The notes under the pieces: generated by a model
What the model was told of the DNA's origin: nothing
Seen by the model: only the letters and a program-made list of their open reading frames with translations
The model's database searches: none
In this document: positions 44,887 to 53,312 of the stretch, piece by piece
Numbering within the stretch: the stretch's first letter is position 1
Layout: the number at the start of each line of letters is the position of its first letter
Position numbers and translations under genes: made by a program
DNA from: Desertivibrio insolitus
GTDB taxonomy: Bacteria > Actinomycetota > Actinomycetes > Actinomycetales > Microbacteriaceae
Length of the DNA: 64,000 nucleotides
Direction of reading: 5' to 3'
NCBI RefSeq assembly: GCF_017355965.1
Contig: NZ_JAFIQW010000004.1
Location: 1 to 64,000, forward strand

Positions 44887-45900
44887 GTGACGGAGCCGGT
44901 AGGCGTGGTCGCGCACCTCACCGACCGGTTCTTCGCGCGCCACCTCGCCCCCGACGGCCGCGTCGTGCGGCACGACCAGCGCGGCGACACGGTCAGCGAG
45001 GGGCAGGCGTACGCCCTCTTGCTCGCGGTCGCGACCGCCGACGAGCGCCGCACCGAGCTCGTCTGGCAGTGGACCAGGCTGCACCTGCAGCGGACTGACG
45101 CCCTCCTGTCGTGGCACTGGGCCGGCGCCGTGACGGATGCCGAGCCCGCGAGCGACGCCGACCTCGACGCCGCCCGCGCGCTCGTGCTCGCGGGGGAGAG
45201 GTTCGGCCGCGACGACCTCTGCGACGACGGCCTCGCCCTCGCCGCCGCCGTGCTCGACGGGCTCACGATGCCGACGGATGCCGGGCGCGTGCTGCTGCCG
45301 GGCACCTGGGCGCGCCGCCCGCGCGGTCCCGTTCCGTACAACCCCAGCTACGCCTCGCCCGCCGCCTACGCCGTGCTCGGCCGCGCGTCCGGCGACCCGC
45401 GGTGGGCCGAGCTCGCCGCGGGATCGGCCGCCGTCGCCGAGCGACTCCTCGACTCGCCGCTGCCTCCCGACTGGGCGCTCGTGCACCCCGACGGGCGTGC
45501 CGAACCGGCGGCCGAGCCCGGGCCCGGCATCCGCTACTCCTACGACGCCGCGCGGCTGCCGATCCGGCATGCGGAGTCACCGGCCGCCGCCGACCGAGCC
45601 AGGGCCGCGTCGCTGCTGCCCGCACTCGGGAGCGGATCCGCGCTGCCGATGGTGCTCGCGCTGGACGGCACGCCGCTCTCCGACGAACAGCACCCGCTCG
45701 GGTACATCGCACGCGCCGCGGCACTCGGCGCCGCCGGGCGCGAAGCCGACGCGGCCGCGGATCTCCGCCGCGCGCTCGACCTGGGGGTGCGGTACCCGGG
45801 CTACTACGGCGACGCGTGGCTCGCGCTCGGCGCGGCGCTGCTCACCACGGACACCCTCGGCGGCCACCCGGTGCTCGACCCCTCGTCACTGCCGGGCTGA
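44887..45900 (+). CDS. Glycoside hydrolase family 8-like protein without signal peptide
   Basis: The 337-residue protein has the GH8 (endoglucanase/BcsZ) layout. The proton-donor Glu is in TVSEGQAYALLLAV (about residue 38), aromatic WQWTRLHL and WHWAG follow, and the family Asp is in ASDADLDAARALV (about 93). The C-terminal helices continue the alpha/alpha barrel (VPYNPSYASPAAYAVLG, YPGYYGDAWLALGAALL). Unlike secreted cellulases it has no signal peptide or transmembrane helix. It is coupled to proS with a 4-bp gap. The glycan substrate is unknown; a cytoplasmic role or an unannotated export route is possible. Confidence 0.83.
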   Translation: MTEPVGVVAHLTDRFFARHLAPDGRVVRHDQRGDTVSEGQAYALLLAVATADERRTELVWQWTRLHLQRTDALLSWHWAGAVTDAEPASDADLDAARALVLAGERFGRDDLCDDGLALAAAVLDGLTMPTDAGRVLLPGTWARRPRGPVPYNPSYASPAAYAVLGRASGDPRWAELAAGSAAVAERLLDSPLPPDWALVHPDGRAEPAAEPGPGIRYSYDAARLPIRHAESPAAADRARAASLLPALGSGSALPMVLALDGTPLSDEQHPLGYIARAAALGAAGREADAAADLRRALDLGVRYPGYYGDAWLALGAALLTTDTLGGHPVLDPSSLPG

Positions 45901-45997
45901 TGGTCGTTCCTGCCCCGTTCCCAGGCAACCCCAGGATCGCGGCGAGCCGACCGGGTTACATAGAAGGTCAGTCGGGCGTTCCGGAAAGCAGGTGAGC

Positions 45998-46786
45998 ATG
46001 CCGCACTGCCTCGTCGTCATCCCCACGTACAACGAGCGCGAGAACATCACGCCGATCGTCGAGCGCGTGCTCGCGCTGCCGGTCGACGCGCACGTGCTCG
46101 TCGTCGACGACAACTCGCCCGACGGAACCGGAGACCTCGCCGACGCCCTCGCCGCCCGGCATCCGGAGGTGCACGTGCTGCACCGCAGCGAGAAGAACGG
46201 ACTCGGCGGGGCGTACCGGGCGGGCTTCGCCTGGGGTCTCGAGCGCGACTACTTTGCGATCGTCGAACTCGACGCCGACGGCTCGCACCACCCGGAGGAC
46301 CTGCCCCGGATGCTCGGGCTGCTCGAGGAGCACGACCTCGTGCTCGGCAGCCGCTGGGTGCCCGGCGGCCGGGTCGAGAACTGGCCGCTGCGCCGCGAGC
46401 TGCTGAGCCGCGGCGGCAACACCTACACCCGGATCGCGCTCGGCATCGACGTGCGCGACGCGACCGGCGGCTATCGCGTCTTCCGCGCGAGCGCGCTGCG
46501 CACGATCGAGCTCGAGACGGTGGCGAGCCAGGGCTACTGCTTCCAGGTGGACCTGCTGTGGCGCGCGCTGGAGCGCGGGCTGCGGGTCGCCGAGACGCCC
46601 ATCACGTTCACGGAGCGGGTCGTCGGCGAGTCGAAGATGAGCACCGACATCGTCGTGGAGTCGCTCGCCCGCGTCACGGGCTGGGGCCTCTCGCGCCGCA
46701 TGCGCGCGATGGGCGAGCGGATGCTGCACGGCCGGCGCCTCCCGTCGGTGCGCGAGGGCTACCACCTGGCGCTTCCGCAGCGCTGA
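45998..46786 (+). CDS. Polyprenol monophosphomannose synthase-like GT2 glycosyltransferase
   Basis: The 262-residue family 2 glycosyltransferase has CLVVIPTYNERENI at the N-terminus, VVDDNSPDGTGDLAD, and the DxD-like ELDADGSHHPEDL that binds metal and GDP-mannose. YRAGFAWGL and the C-terminal ITFTERVVGESKMS are typical of dolichol/polyprenol-phosphate mannose synthases (DPM1/Ppm1). There are no C-terminal transmembrane helices, as in the soluble catalytic part of Ppm1. The product would donate mannose for lipoglycans or O-mannosylation. A GTG two codons upstream is an alternative start. Confidence 0.9.
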   Translation: MPHCLVVIPTYNERENITPIVERVLALPVDAHVLVVDDNSPDGTGDLADALAARHPEVHVLHRSEKNGLGGAYRAGFAWGLERDYFAIVELDADGSHHPEDLPRMLGLLEEHDLVLGSRWVPGGRVENWPLRRELLSRGGNTYTRIALGIDVRDATGGYRVFRASALRTIELETVASQGYCFQVDLLWRALERGLRVAETPITFTERVVGESKMSTDIVVESLARVTGWGLSRRMRAMGERMLHGRRLPSVREGYHLALPQR

Positions 46787-46816
46787 CGCTCCGCTCCTGG
46801 GAAAGCCTCGACCACC

Positions 46817-46850
46817 GATCCTCCGGTCGGCCTGATCCTCCGATCGGCCT
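46817..46850 (+). repeat. Tandem 17-bp repeat, two copies
   Basis: GATCCTCCGGTCGGCCT (46817-46833) is followed without gap by GATCCTCCGATCGGCCT (46834-46850), differing at one base. The second copy contains the palindrome CCGATCGG. It lies in the 144-bp gap between the glycosyltransferase and DUF4397 genes, and could be an operator or part of a terminator. Confidence 0.55.
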
Positions 46851-46930
46851 GAGAGCCGCAGCCGACCCTGTTTGGGTCCGGCGGCCTGCGGGCACGACGC
46901 AAGGGACAGCCGCTCCTCGGAAGGATCGCC

Positions 46931-47722
46931 ATGCCCTCCCGTCCCGCCGCCGCCGGAGCCGCCCTCGCGCTGGGCGCCCTGCTCGCCGCCCTCGTGCCCG
47001 CCCCGGCCGCCGCGGTCGAGGAGGGCGGACTGCTGCGCCTGGCGCACCTCTCGCCCGACACCGCCGAGGTCGACGTCGTCGTCGCCGCCGACGCGGGCGG
47101 GTCGTTCGAGCTGACGGATGTCGGGTACGGCGTCGTCTCCGCGTACCAGGAGCTCGAGCCCGGCGGCTACACGATCAGCATGATCCCGGCGGGTACCGAC
47201 CCCGCGTCGGCGCCGCCCGTGATCAGCGCCGCGATCGACGTCACGGCGGGCCGCGCGCTGACCGTCGCCGCCTACGGCCCGAACGACGCACTGCAGGCGT
47301 CGGTCTTCGAGGACGACCTCACCCCGCCCGCTGAGGGACAGGCCCGCGTGCGCGTGCTGCAGGCGTCGACGGTGTCCGACCCGGTGACCGTGCGCACCAC
47401 GGCCGGCGAGGTGCTGGCCGAACAGGCGGACACGGGCGAGGCATCCGGCTACGCGGCCCTCCCGGCGGGCACCAGGACCGTCGAACTCTCCGGCAGCGGC
47501 GGCGCGAGCGCGAGCGCGGACGTCGATCTCGCCGCGGGCACCGTCTCCACCCTGCTCGTGCTCGACACCGCCGACGGCGGCCTCACCGCGACCGCGGTGG
47601 TCGACAGCGCCGCGACCGCGCAGCGACCGATCGGCGGCGTCGACACCGGCGGCGGCTGGCTCGCCCAGGCGGAGTCCGCGCCGTCGCTCGCGGTGCCGCG
47701 CGGCGCCCTCCTCGCGGTGTAG
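46931..47722 (+). CDS. Secreted DUF4397 domain protein
   Basis: The 263-residue protein has a Sec signal peptide (AGAALALGALLAALVPAPAAA, cleavage about residue 28). Two consecutive beta-rich DUF4397 units follow, with the typical opening LRLAHLSPDTAEVDVVV and a second module after ARVRVLQAS. It ends in a Gly-rich linker and has no LPXTG motif or membrane anchor, so it should be released or held by another protein. GGAAGGA precedes the ATG. A sortase gene follows 2 bp later, a pairing common in actinobacteria, but here no sorting signal is visible in this protein. Confidence 0.88.
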   Translation: MPSRPAAAGAALALGALLAALVPAPAAAVEEGGLLRLAHLSPDTAEVDVVVAADAGGSFELTDVGYGVVSAYQELEPGGYTISMIPAGTDPASAPPVISAAIDVTAGRALTVAAYGPNDALQASVFEDDLTPPAEGQARVRVLQASTVSDPVTVRTTAGEVLAEQADTGEASGYAALPAGTRTVELSGSGGASASADVDLAAGTVSTLLVLDTADGGLTATAVVDSAATAQRPIGGVDTGGGWLAQAESAPSLAVPRGALLAV

Positions 47723-47724
47723 GC

Positions 47725-48426
47725 GTGAGTAACCACGTTCGACGGCGCGGCCGGCACGCCGCCCCCCGGCAGGCGCTGCCCCCGCGCACCCAGACCGCCC
47801 TCGTCGCGGGGCCGGCCGGCTCCGCGGCCGCGCTCCTCATGGGGCTCCTGCTTGCGCCTCCCGGCGCGCAGCAGCCCGAGGACCGCGTCGTCGCGGCGCC
47901 GGCGGTGGCCGCGATCTCCACGGCGGCCGCCGGACGGCTGCAGGACCCGCGGCCCGCGGCATCCGCGCCCTCCGCTCCCGTCCGAGTCGAGATCCCCGCG
48001 GTCGGCGTCGCCAGCGACCTCGACGAGCTCGGCCTGGGGCAGGACGGCCGCCTGCAGGCGCCCGCCCGCTTCGAGGCCGCGGGGTGGTACTCCGGCGGCG
48101 TCATGCCGGGCCAGGTCGGCCCGGCCATCGTCGCCGGGCACGTCGACTCCGCGACCGCGCCGGCGGTGTTCGCGCGGCTCGGCGAACTCAGTAGCGGAGA
48201 CGTGATCGAGGTGACGACGGAGGCGGGGGAGCGGCTCGAGTTCGAGGTCTACGAGAGCTCGCGGAGCGCGAAGGCGGACTTCCCGACGGATGACGTGTAC
48301 GGCGCGACGGCCGCTCCGGAACTGCGCCTGATCACGTGCGACGGCGCGTTCGACGCGGCGAGCGGGCACTACACCGACAACCTCGTCGTGTTCGCGCGGC
48401 TCGTGCGGCAGGTGGATGCCGGATGA
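47725..48426 (+). CDS. Class F sortase
   Basis: The 233-residue transpeptidase has one N-terminal transmembrane helix (about residues 30-50), a Pro/Ala linker and the sortase barrel. The catalytic His is in AIVAGHVDS, Cys in LRLITCDGAFD and Arg in NLVVFARLV. It attaches LPXTG-like surface proteins to the cell wall. The GTG start is 2 bp after the DUF4397 stop. No gene in the window carries a clear LPXTG sorting signal, so its substrates lie elsewhere or use a variant motif. Confidence 0.92.
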   Translation: MSNHVRRRGRHAAPRQALPPRTQTALVAGPAGSAAALLMGLLLAPPGAQQPEDRVVAAPAVAAISTAAAGRLQDPRPAASAPSAPVRVEIPAVGVASDLDELGLGQDGRLQAPARFEAAGWYSGGVMPGQVGPAIVAGHVDSATAPAVFARLGELSSGDVIEVTTEAGERLEFEVYESSRSAKADFPTDDVYGATAAPELRLITCDGAFDAASGHYTDNLVVFARLVRQVDAG

Positions 48427-48445
48427 GCGGAGCGCCCTCATCGAC

Positions 48446-48451
48446 TATCCT
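48446..48451 (+). promoter_or_regulatory. Predicted nusA operon -10 box (TATCCT)
   Basis: TATCCT would place the transcript start near 48458, giving a leader of about 50 nt that begins with the hairpin at 48459-48481 and contains GTGGAGG before the GTG start at 48508. Confidence 0.45.
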
Positions 48452-48458
48452 GAATCTC

Positions 48459-48481
48459 TGCCCGCGCACGTCCGGCGGGCA
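48459..48481 (+). promoter_or_regulatory. 5'-terminal hairpin in the nusA leader
   Basis: TGCCCGC (48459-48465) and GCGGGCA (48475-48481) form a perfect 7-bp stem with a 9-nt loop at the predicted 5' end of the nusA message. It may protect the message or take part in autoregulation; both are inference. Confidence 0.5.
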
Positions 48482-48507
48482 TCAGATCTGAATAGTGGAG
48501 GCCCTCG

Positions 48508-49503
48508 GTGGACATCGACCTGAGCGTGCTGCGCCTCATGGAGCGCGAGCGGGAGATCCCGTTCGACGAGCTCGTGAGGATCATCGAGCAAGCGATCCTG
48601 ACCGCCTACCTCAAGCACACGGCTGAGAACGCGGGGACCTCCGATGCGGAGCCCAAGCGCGCCCGTGTGGAGCTCGACCGCAAGACCGGTCACGTGACCG
48701 TCTACGTCGCCGAGGTGGACGAGAACGGCGACGTCATCGGCGAAGCCGTCGACAGCCCCAGCGGCTTCGGCCGCATCGCCGCGTTCGCCGCCAAGCAGGT
48801 GATCAACCAGCGGCTCCGCGACATCGGCGACGACCGCATCCTCGGCGAGTTCCGCGGCCGCGAGGGCGACATCGTCGCCGGCGTCATCCAGCAGGGGCCG
48901 AACCCCAAGATGGTGCACGTCGACCTCGGCACGATCGAGGCGATCCTGCCGCCCGAGGAGCAGGTGCCCGGCGAGGAGTACCGCCACGGCTCGCGCATCC
49001 GCGTGTACGTCACGAGCGTCTCGAAGGGCATGAAGGGCCCGTCGATCACGGTCTCGCGCACTCATCCGTCGCTCGTGCGCAAGCTCTTCGCGCTCGAGGT
49101 GCCGGAGATCGCGAACGGCGTCGTCGAGATCGCCTCGCTCGCCCGCGAGGCCGGCCACCGCACGAAGATCGCCGTGCGCGCGAAGGAGCCGGGCGTCAAC
49201 GCCAAGGGCGCCTGCATCGGCGAACTGGGCCAGCGCGTCCGAGCGGTGACGGCGGAGCTGAACAACGAGAAGATCGACATCGTCGACTTCTCCGAGGACC
49301 TCCCGACCTTCGTCGCGAACGCCCTCTCGCCCGCCAAGGTCACCCGCGCCTACGTCGTCGACGAGTCGCTGCGCGCCGTGCGCGCGCTCGTGCCCGACTA
49401 CCAGCTGTCGCTCGCGATCGGCAAGGAGGGCCAGAACGCCCGCCTCGCCGCGAAGCTGACGGGCGCGAGGATCGACATCCAGCCGGATTCGACGCAGGAG
49501 TAG
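48508..49503 (+). CDS. nusA: Transcription termination/antitermination factor NusA
   Basis: The 331-residue protein binds RNA polymerase and nascent RNA. It has the N-terminal polymerase-binding domain (MDIDLSVLRLMEREREIPFDELVRIIEQAILTAY compressed over residues 1-34), S1 domain (about 110-175, EGDIVAGVIQQG) and two KH domains (about 180-331; GACIGELGQRVRAV and AIGKEGQNARLAAKL). It lacks the C-terminal acidic repeats of E. coli NusA, as is usual in actinobacteria. GGAGG precedes the GTG. rimP, which normally lies directly upstream, is missing. Confidence 0.96.
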   Translation: MDIDLSVLRLMEREREIPFDELVRIIEQAILTAYLKHTAENAGTSDAEPKRARVELDRKTGHVTVYVAEVDENGDVIGEAVDSPSGFGRIAAFAAKQVINQRLRDIGDDRILGEFRGREGDIVAGVIQQGPNPKMVHVDLGTIEAILPPEEQVPGEEYRHGSRIRVYVTSVSKGMKGPSITVSRTHPSLVRKLFALEVPEIANGVVEIASLAREAGHRTKIAVRAKEPGVNAKGACIGELGQRVRAVTAELNNEKIDIVDFSEDLPTFVANALSPAKVTRAYVVDESLRAVRALVPDYQLSLAIGKEGQNARLAAKLTGARIDIQPDSTQE

Positions 49504-49563
49504 TTGAAACTCCGTCGCGCGGCATCCGCCCGTCGGGTGGAGCCGGACGGGAATAGGGGTACC

Positions 49564-49851
49564 ATGGAGCCCGTTAGAACTTGCGTGGGCTGTCGCCTGC
49601 GCGCCTCCCGCTCCGAACTCCTTCGAGTCGTGGCGCAGGACTCGGAAGTCGTGATCGACGATCGTGCGACCATGCCGGGCCGTGGCGCGTGGTTGCATCC
49701 TTCACCCGAGTGCTTCACCCTCGCGATCCAGCGCAAGGCCTTCGGGCGGAGCCTGAGGATCGCGAATCTCTCGACAGCTGACCTACAGAACAGGCTGAAC
49801 GGCAAATGGACAACTGATGAGCGGCTCGAAATGAGACCCGTCAACGACTAG
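49564..49851 (+). CDS. ylxR: YlxR family RNA-binding protein
   Basis: This 95-residue small basic protein belongs to the DUF448 family. It has RTCVGCRLRASRSELLRVV at the N-terminus and GRGAWLHPSPECF (about residues 40-52), and is conserved between nusA and infB. YlxR homologues bind RNA and may affect RNase P or nucleoid functions. The ATG at 49564 lies after AGGGG; the longer frame overlapping the nusA stop lacks family features. Confidence 0.93.
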   Translation: MEPVRTCVGCRLRASRSELLRVVAQDSEVVIDDRATMPGRGAWLHPSPECFTLAIQRKAFGRSLRIANLSTADLQNRLNGKWTTDERLEMRPVND

Positions 49852-49895
49852 GCGTCTGCTCCTGACTCGGAGTAGGCCCGAGACAGGAGAAATCT

Positions 49896-52694
49896 GTGGC
49901 TAAACCACGCGTGCACGAGATCGCGAGCGAGCTCGGCATCGACAGCAAGAAGGCCCTTGAGAAGCTCAAGGAGATGGGGCAGTTCGTCAAGGGACCGTCG
50001 TCCTCGATCGAACCCCCCGTGGCGCGGCGCCTGAAGGCCGCGCTCGAGGCCGAGGGCATCGCTGCGCCCGCCAAGCCCGCGGCTCCCGCCGCGCCGAAGG
50101 CCAAGGCTCCGACCCCCGCGTCGGCCCGTCCGACCCCGCCCGCTCCGGCCAAGCCCGCCGCGGCTGCGCCGGCGCCGGCCCCTGAGGCGCCCGCCGCTCC
50201 TGCGGCTCCCGCGCGTCAGACCCCCGCCCGTCCCGCCGCGTCGACCCCCGCCGCTCCGGCCCAGCCGCAGCAGCAGCGTCCCGCCGCCGGTGGCGACGGC
50301 CCGCGTCCGGGCGCCCCGCGTCCGGCTGCGCCGACCCCGGGCGACGCCGCGTCGAACATCCCGCGTCCCTCCGCGATCCCGCGTCCGGGTCAGCCCCGTC
50401 CGGGCAACAACCCCTACGCGTCGTCGCAGGGCATGGGTCGTCCGCGTCCCGGCAACAACCCCTTCGCCTCGCAGCAGGGCATGGGCCAGCGCCCGACCCC
50501 GAACGCGATCCCGCGTCCTCCGCGTCCCGGCTCGCCGCGTCCCGGCCAGCCCGCTGCGGCGGGCACCGGTCGTCCCGGCGGCCCCGGTCGTCCCGGTGGC
50601 GCCGGTCGTCCCGGCGGTCCCGGTCGTCCGGGTGGTGCCGGTGCCGGTACGGGCACCGCTGGTGGCTTCCAGCGTCCCGGTGGCGGCTTCGGCGGCCCGC
50701 GTCCCGCGGGTGGCGGCGGTCGTGGCCGTGGTCCCGGTGGTGGCACCGCCGGTGCGTTCGGTCGTGGTGGCGGCAAGAGCCGCGCCCGCAAGTCGAAGCG
50801 TACGAAGCGGCAGGAGTTCGAGCTCCGCGAAGCCCCGTCGCTGGGCGGCGTCAGCGTCCCCCGCGGCGACGGCAACACCGTCGTCCGCCTGCGTCGCGGC
50901 GCGTCCATCACGGACTTCGCCGACAAGATCGAGTCGATGACGGGCGTCAGCGTGCAGCCCGGAAACCTCGTCACGGTGCTCTTCCACCTCGGCGAGATGG
51001 CGACCGCGACCGAGTCGCTCGACGAGGCCACCTTCGAGGTGCTCGGCGACGAGCTCGGCTACAAGGTGCAGATCGTCTCGCCCGAGGACGAGGACAAGGA
51101 GCTCCTGGAGGGCTTCGACATCGACCTCGACGCCGAGCTCGAGGACGAGGACGACGCCGACCTCATGGCGCGTCCGCCGGTCGTGACCGTCATGGGTCAC
51201 GTCGACCACGGTAAGACGAAGCTCCTCGACGCGATCCGCAACGCGAACGTCGTCGCGGGCGAGGCCGGTGGCATCACCCAGCACATCGGTGCGTACCAGG
51301 TGAGCACCGAGCACGAGGGCATCGAGCGCGCCATCACCTTCATCGACACCCCCGGTCACGAGGCGTTCACCGCCATGCGTGCCCGTGGTGCCCAGGTCAC
51401 CGACATCGCGATCCTCGTGGTCGCGGCCGACGACGGCATCATGCCGCAGACGGTCGAGGCCCTGAACCACGCGCAGTCGGCCGGCGTGCCGATCGTCGTC
51501 GCGGTCAACAAGGTCGACAAGGAGGGGGCGAACCCCGCCAAGGTGCGTCAGCAGCTCACCGAGTTCGGCCTCATCGCCGAGGAGTACGGCGGCGACACGA
51601 TGTTCGTCAACGTCTCCGCGCTCAAGGGCAGCGGTATCGACGACCTGCTCGACGCGGTGCTGCTCACCGCCGACGCCGGTCTCGACCTGCGCGCGAACCC
51701 GGACAAGGACGCGCGCGGTGTCGCCATCGAGGCGAAGCTCGACAAGGGCCGCGGTGCCGTCGCGACGGTGCTCATCCAGTCCGGAACGCTCCGCGTCGGC
51801 GACGCGATCGTCGCGGGCACGGCCTACGGCCGCGTCCGGGCGATGATGGACGAGAACGGCAAGACCGTCACCGAGGCCGGGCCGTCGCGTCCGGTGCAGG
51901 TGCAGGGTCTGTCGACGGTGCCCCGCGCCGGCGACACCTTCCTCGTCACCGAGGAGGACCGCACCGCCCGTCAGATCGCCGAGAAGCGCGAGGCCGTCGA
52001 GCGCAACGCGTCGCTGGCCAAGGCCCGCAAGCGCATCAGCCTCGAGGACTTCACCCGTGCTCTCGAGGAGGGCAAGGTCGAGTCGCTCAACCTCATCATC
52101 AAGGGTGACGTCTCCGGTGCCGTCGAGGCGCTCGAGGAGTCGCTGCTCAAGATCGAGGTCGACGAGAGCGTCCAGCTGCGGATCATCCACCGCGGTGTCG
52201 GCGCGGTCACCGAGAGCGACGTCACGCTCGCCACGGTCGACAACGCCATCATCATCGGGTTCAACGTGCGACCGGACCAGAAGGCCCGCGAGCGCGCGAA
52301 CCGCGAGGGTGTCGACATCCGGTTCTACTCGGTCATCTACTCGGCGCTCGAGGACATCGAGAACTCGCTCAAGGGCATGCTCAAGCCCGAGTTCGAAGAG
52401 GTCCAGTCGGGTGTCGCGGAGATCCGCGAGGTGTTCCGCTCCTCCAAGTTCGGCAACATCGCCGGTGTCTACGTGCGCAGCGGAACCATCACCCGCAACG
52501 CCAAGGCGCGGGTCATCCGCGAGGGCGTCGTCGTCGGCGACAACCTGGCGATCGAGTCGCTGCGTCGCTTCAAGGACGACGTCACCGAGGTGCGCACCGA
52601 CTTCGAGGCCGGTATCGGACTCGGCAAGTTCAACGACATCCGTGTCGGTGACGAGATCGAGACGATCGAGCTGCGCGAGAAGCCGAGGGCGTAA
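49896..52694 (+). CDS. infB: Translation initiation factor IF-2
   Basis: The 932-residue GTPase brings fMet-tRNA to the 30S subunit. The N-terminal IF2N helix (residues 1-50) is followed by a roughly 270-residue Pro/Ala/Gly/Arg-rich region with repeats ([41 protein letters not shown]), a second IF2N domain, and the G domain. The G domain has [16 protein letters not shown] (about 430), IDTPGHEAF and [12 protein letters not shown]-Tu-like domains II, III and IV complete the protein. An AGGAG-like site lies before the GTG start. It overlaps rbfA by one base (TAATG). Confidence 0.97.
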   Translation: MAKPRVHEIASELGIDSKKALEKLKEMGQFVKGPSSSIEPPVARRLKAALEAEGIAAPAKPAAPAAPKAKAPTPASARPTPPAPAKPAAAAPAPAPEAPAAPAAPARQTPARPAASTPAAPAQPQQQRPAAGGDGPRPGAPRPAAPTPGDAASNIPRPSAIPRPGQPRPGNNPYASSQGMGRPRPGNNPFASQQGMGQRPTPNAIPRPPRPGSPRPGQPAAAGTGRPGGPGRPGGAGRPGGPGRPGGAGAGTGTAGGFQRPGGGFGGPRPAGGGGRGRGPGGGTAGAFGRGGGKSRARKSKRTKRQEFELREAPSLGGVSVPRGDGNTVVRLRRGASITDFADKIESMTGVSVQPGNLVTVLFHLGEMATATESLDEATFEVLGDELGYKVQIVSPEDEDKELLEGFDIDLDAELEDEDDADLMARPPVVTVMGHVDHGKTKLLDAIRNANVVAGEAGGITQHIGAYQVSTEHEGIERAITFIDTPGHEAFTAMRARGAQVTDIAILVVAADDGIMPQTVEALNHAQSAGVPIVVAVNKVDKEGANPAKVRQQLTEFGLIAEEYGGDTMFVNVSALKGSGIDDLLDAVLLTADAGLDLRANPDKDARGVAIEAKLDKGRGAVATVLIQSGTLRVGDAIVAGTAYGRVRAMMDENGKTVTEAGPSRPVQVQGLSTVPRAGDTFLVTEEDRTARQIAEKREAVERNASLAKARKRISLEDFTRALEEGKVESLNLIIKGDVSGAVEALEESLLKIEVDESVQLRIIHRGVGAVTESDVTLATVDNAIIIGFNVRPDQKARERANREGVDIRFYSVIYSALEDIENSLKGMLKPEFEEVQSGVAEIREVFRSSKFGNIAGVYVRSGTITRNAKARVIREGVVVGDNLAIESLRRFKDDVTEVRTDFEAGIGLGKFNDIRVGDEIETIELREKPRA

Positions 52695-53137
52695 TGGCTG
52701 ATCCGGCACGCGCTCGCAAGATCGCGGACCGCATCAAGGTGATCGTGGCGAAGGCGCTCGAGCGGGGGATCAAGGATCCCCGGCTCGGCTTCGTCACCAT
52801 CACCGACGTGCGCGTCACCGGCGATCTCCAGCACGCGAGCATCTTCTACACCGTCTACGGCTCCGACGAGGAGCGCGCCGACACCGCGGCCGCGCTCACG
52901 GCGGCGACCGGCATGCTCCGCAAGGAGGTGGGCCGCAATCTTCAGATCCGGCTCACCCCGTCGCTGGAGTTCATCCCCGACGCGATCCCCGAGACCTCGG
53001 CGCGGCTCGAGCAGCTGCTCGCCGAGGCGCGGGAGCGCGACTCCGCATCCCAGGCCGCGGCCGCCGGCGCCCAGTACGCCGGCGACCCCGACCCCTACGT
53101 GAAGCCCCGTCAGTACGACGAGGACGACGAGGACTGA
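52694..53137 (+). CDS. rbfA: Ribosome-binding factor A
   Basis: This 147-residue KH-fold protein is needed for 16S rRNA 5' maturation and 30S assembly. It opens with ARARKIADRIKVIVAKALE, includes DPRLGFVTITDVRVTGDLQHASIFYTVYG, and ends the core with LTPSLEFIPDAIPETSARLEQLL, all family hallmarks. The acidic tail DPYVKPRQYDEDDED is typical of actinobacteria. A terminator hairpin follows. truB, usually next, is 4.5 kb away. Confidence 0.96.
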   Translation: MADPARARKIADRIKVIVAKALERGIKDPRLGFVTITDVRVTGDLQHASIFYTVYGSDEERADTAAALTAATGMLRKEVGRNLQIRLTPSLEFIPDAIPETSARLEQLLAEARERDSASQAAAAGAQYAGDPDPYVKPRQYDEDDED

Positions 53138-53150
53138 TCCTCACGCCGCA

Positions 53151-53178
53151 GCGCCCGTCTCCACCCGGAGGCGGGCGC
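53151..53178 (+). terminator. Terminator of the nusA-infB-rbfA operon
   Basis: GCGCCCG (53151-53157) pairs with CGGGCGC (53172-53178), with an inner CTCC/GGAG stem, followed by TTcgTcgTTT. The rest of 53179-53312 shows no gene. Confidence 0.85.
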
Positions 53179-53312
53179 TTCGTCGTTTCCGCGGAGCTCT
53201 CCCGATCACGACCGGTCGGGCGTGGCGTCTGTAGGAGGGCGTGTGTGGACACGCCGCGGGCAGGCGCTCCCGCGCGGCGTGTCGCGGCTCGCGTCCTGCA
53301 GACGCCGCACGG

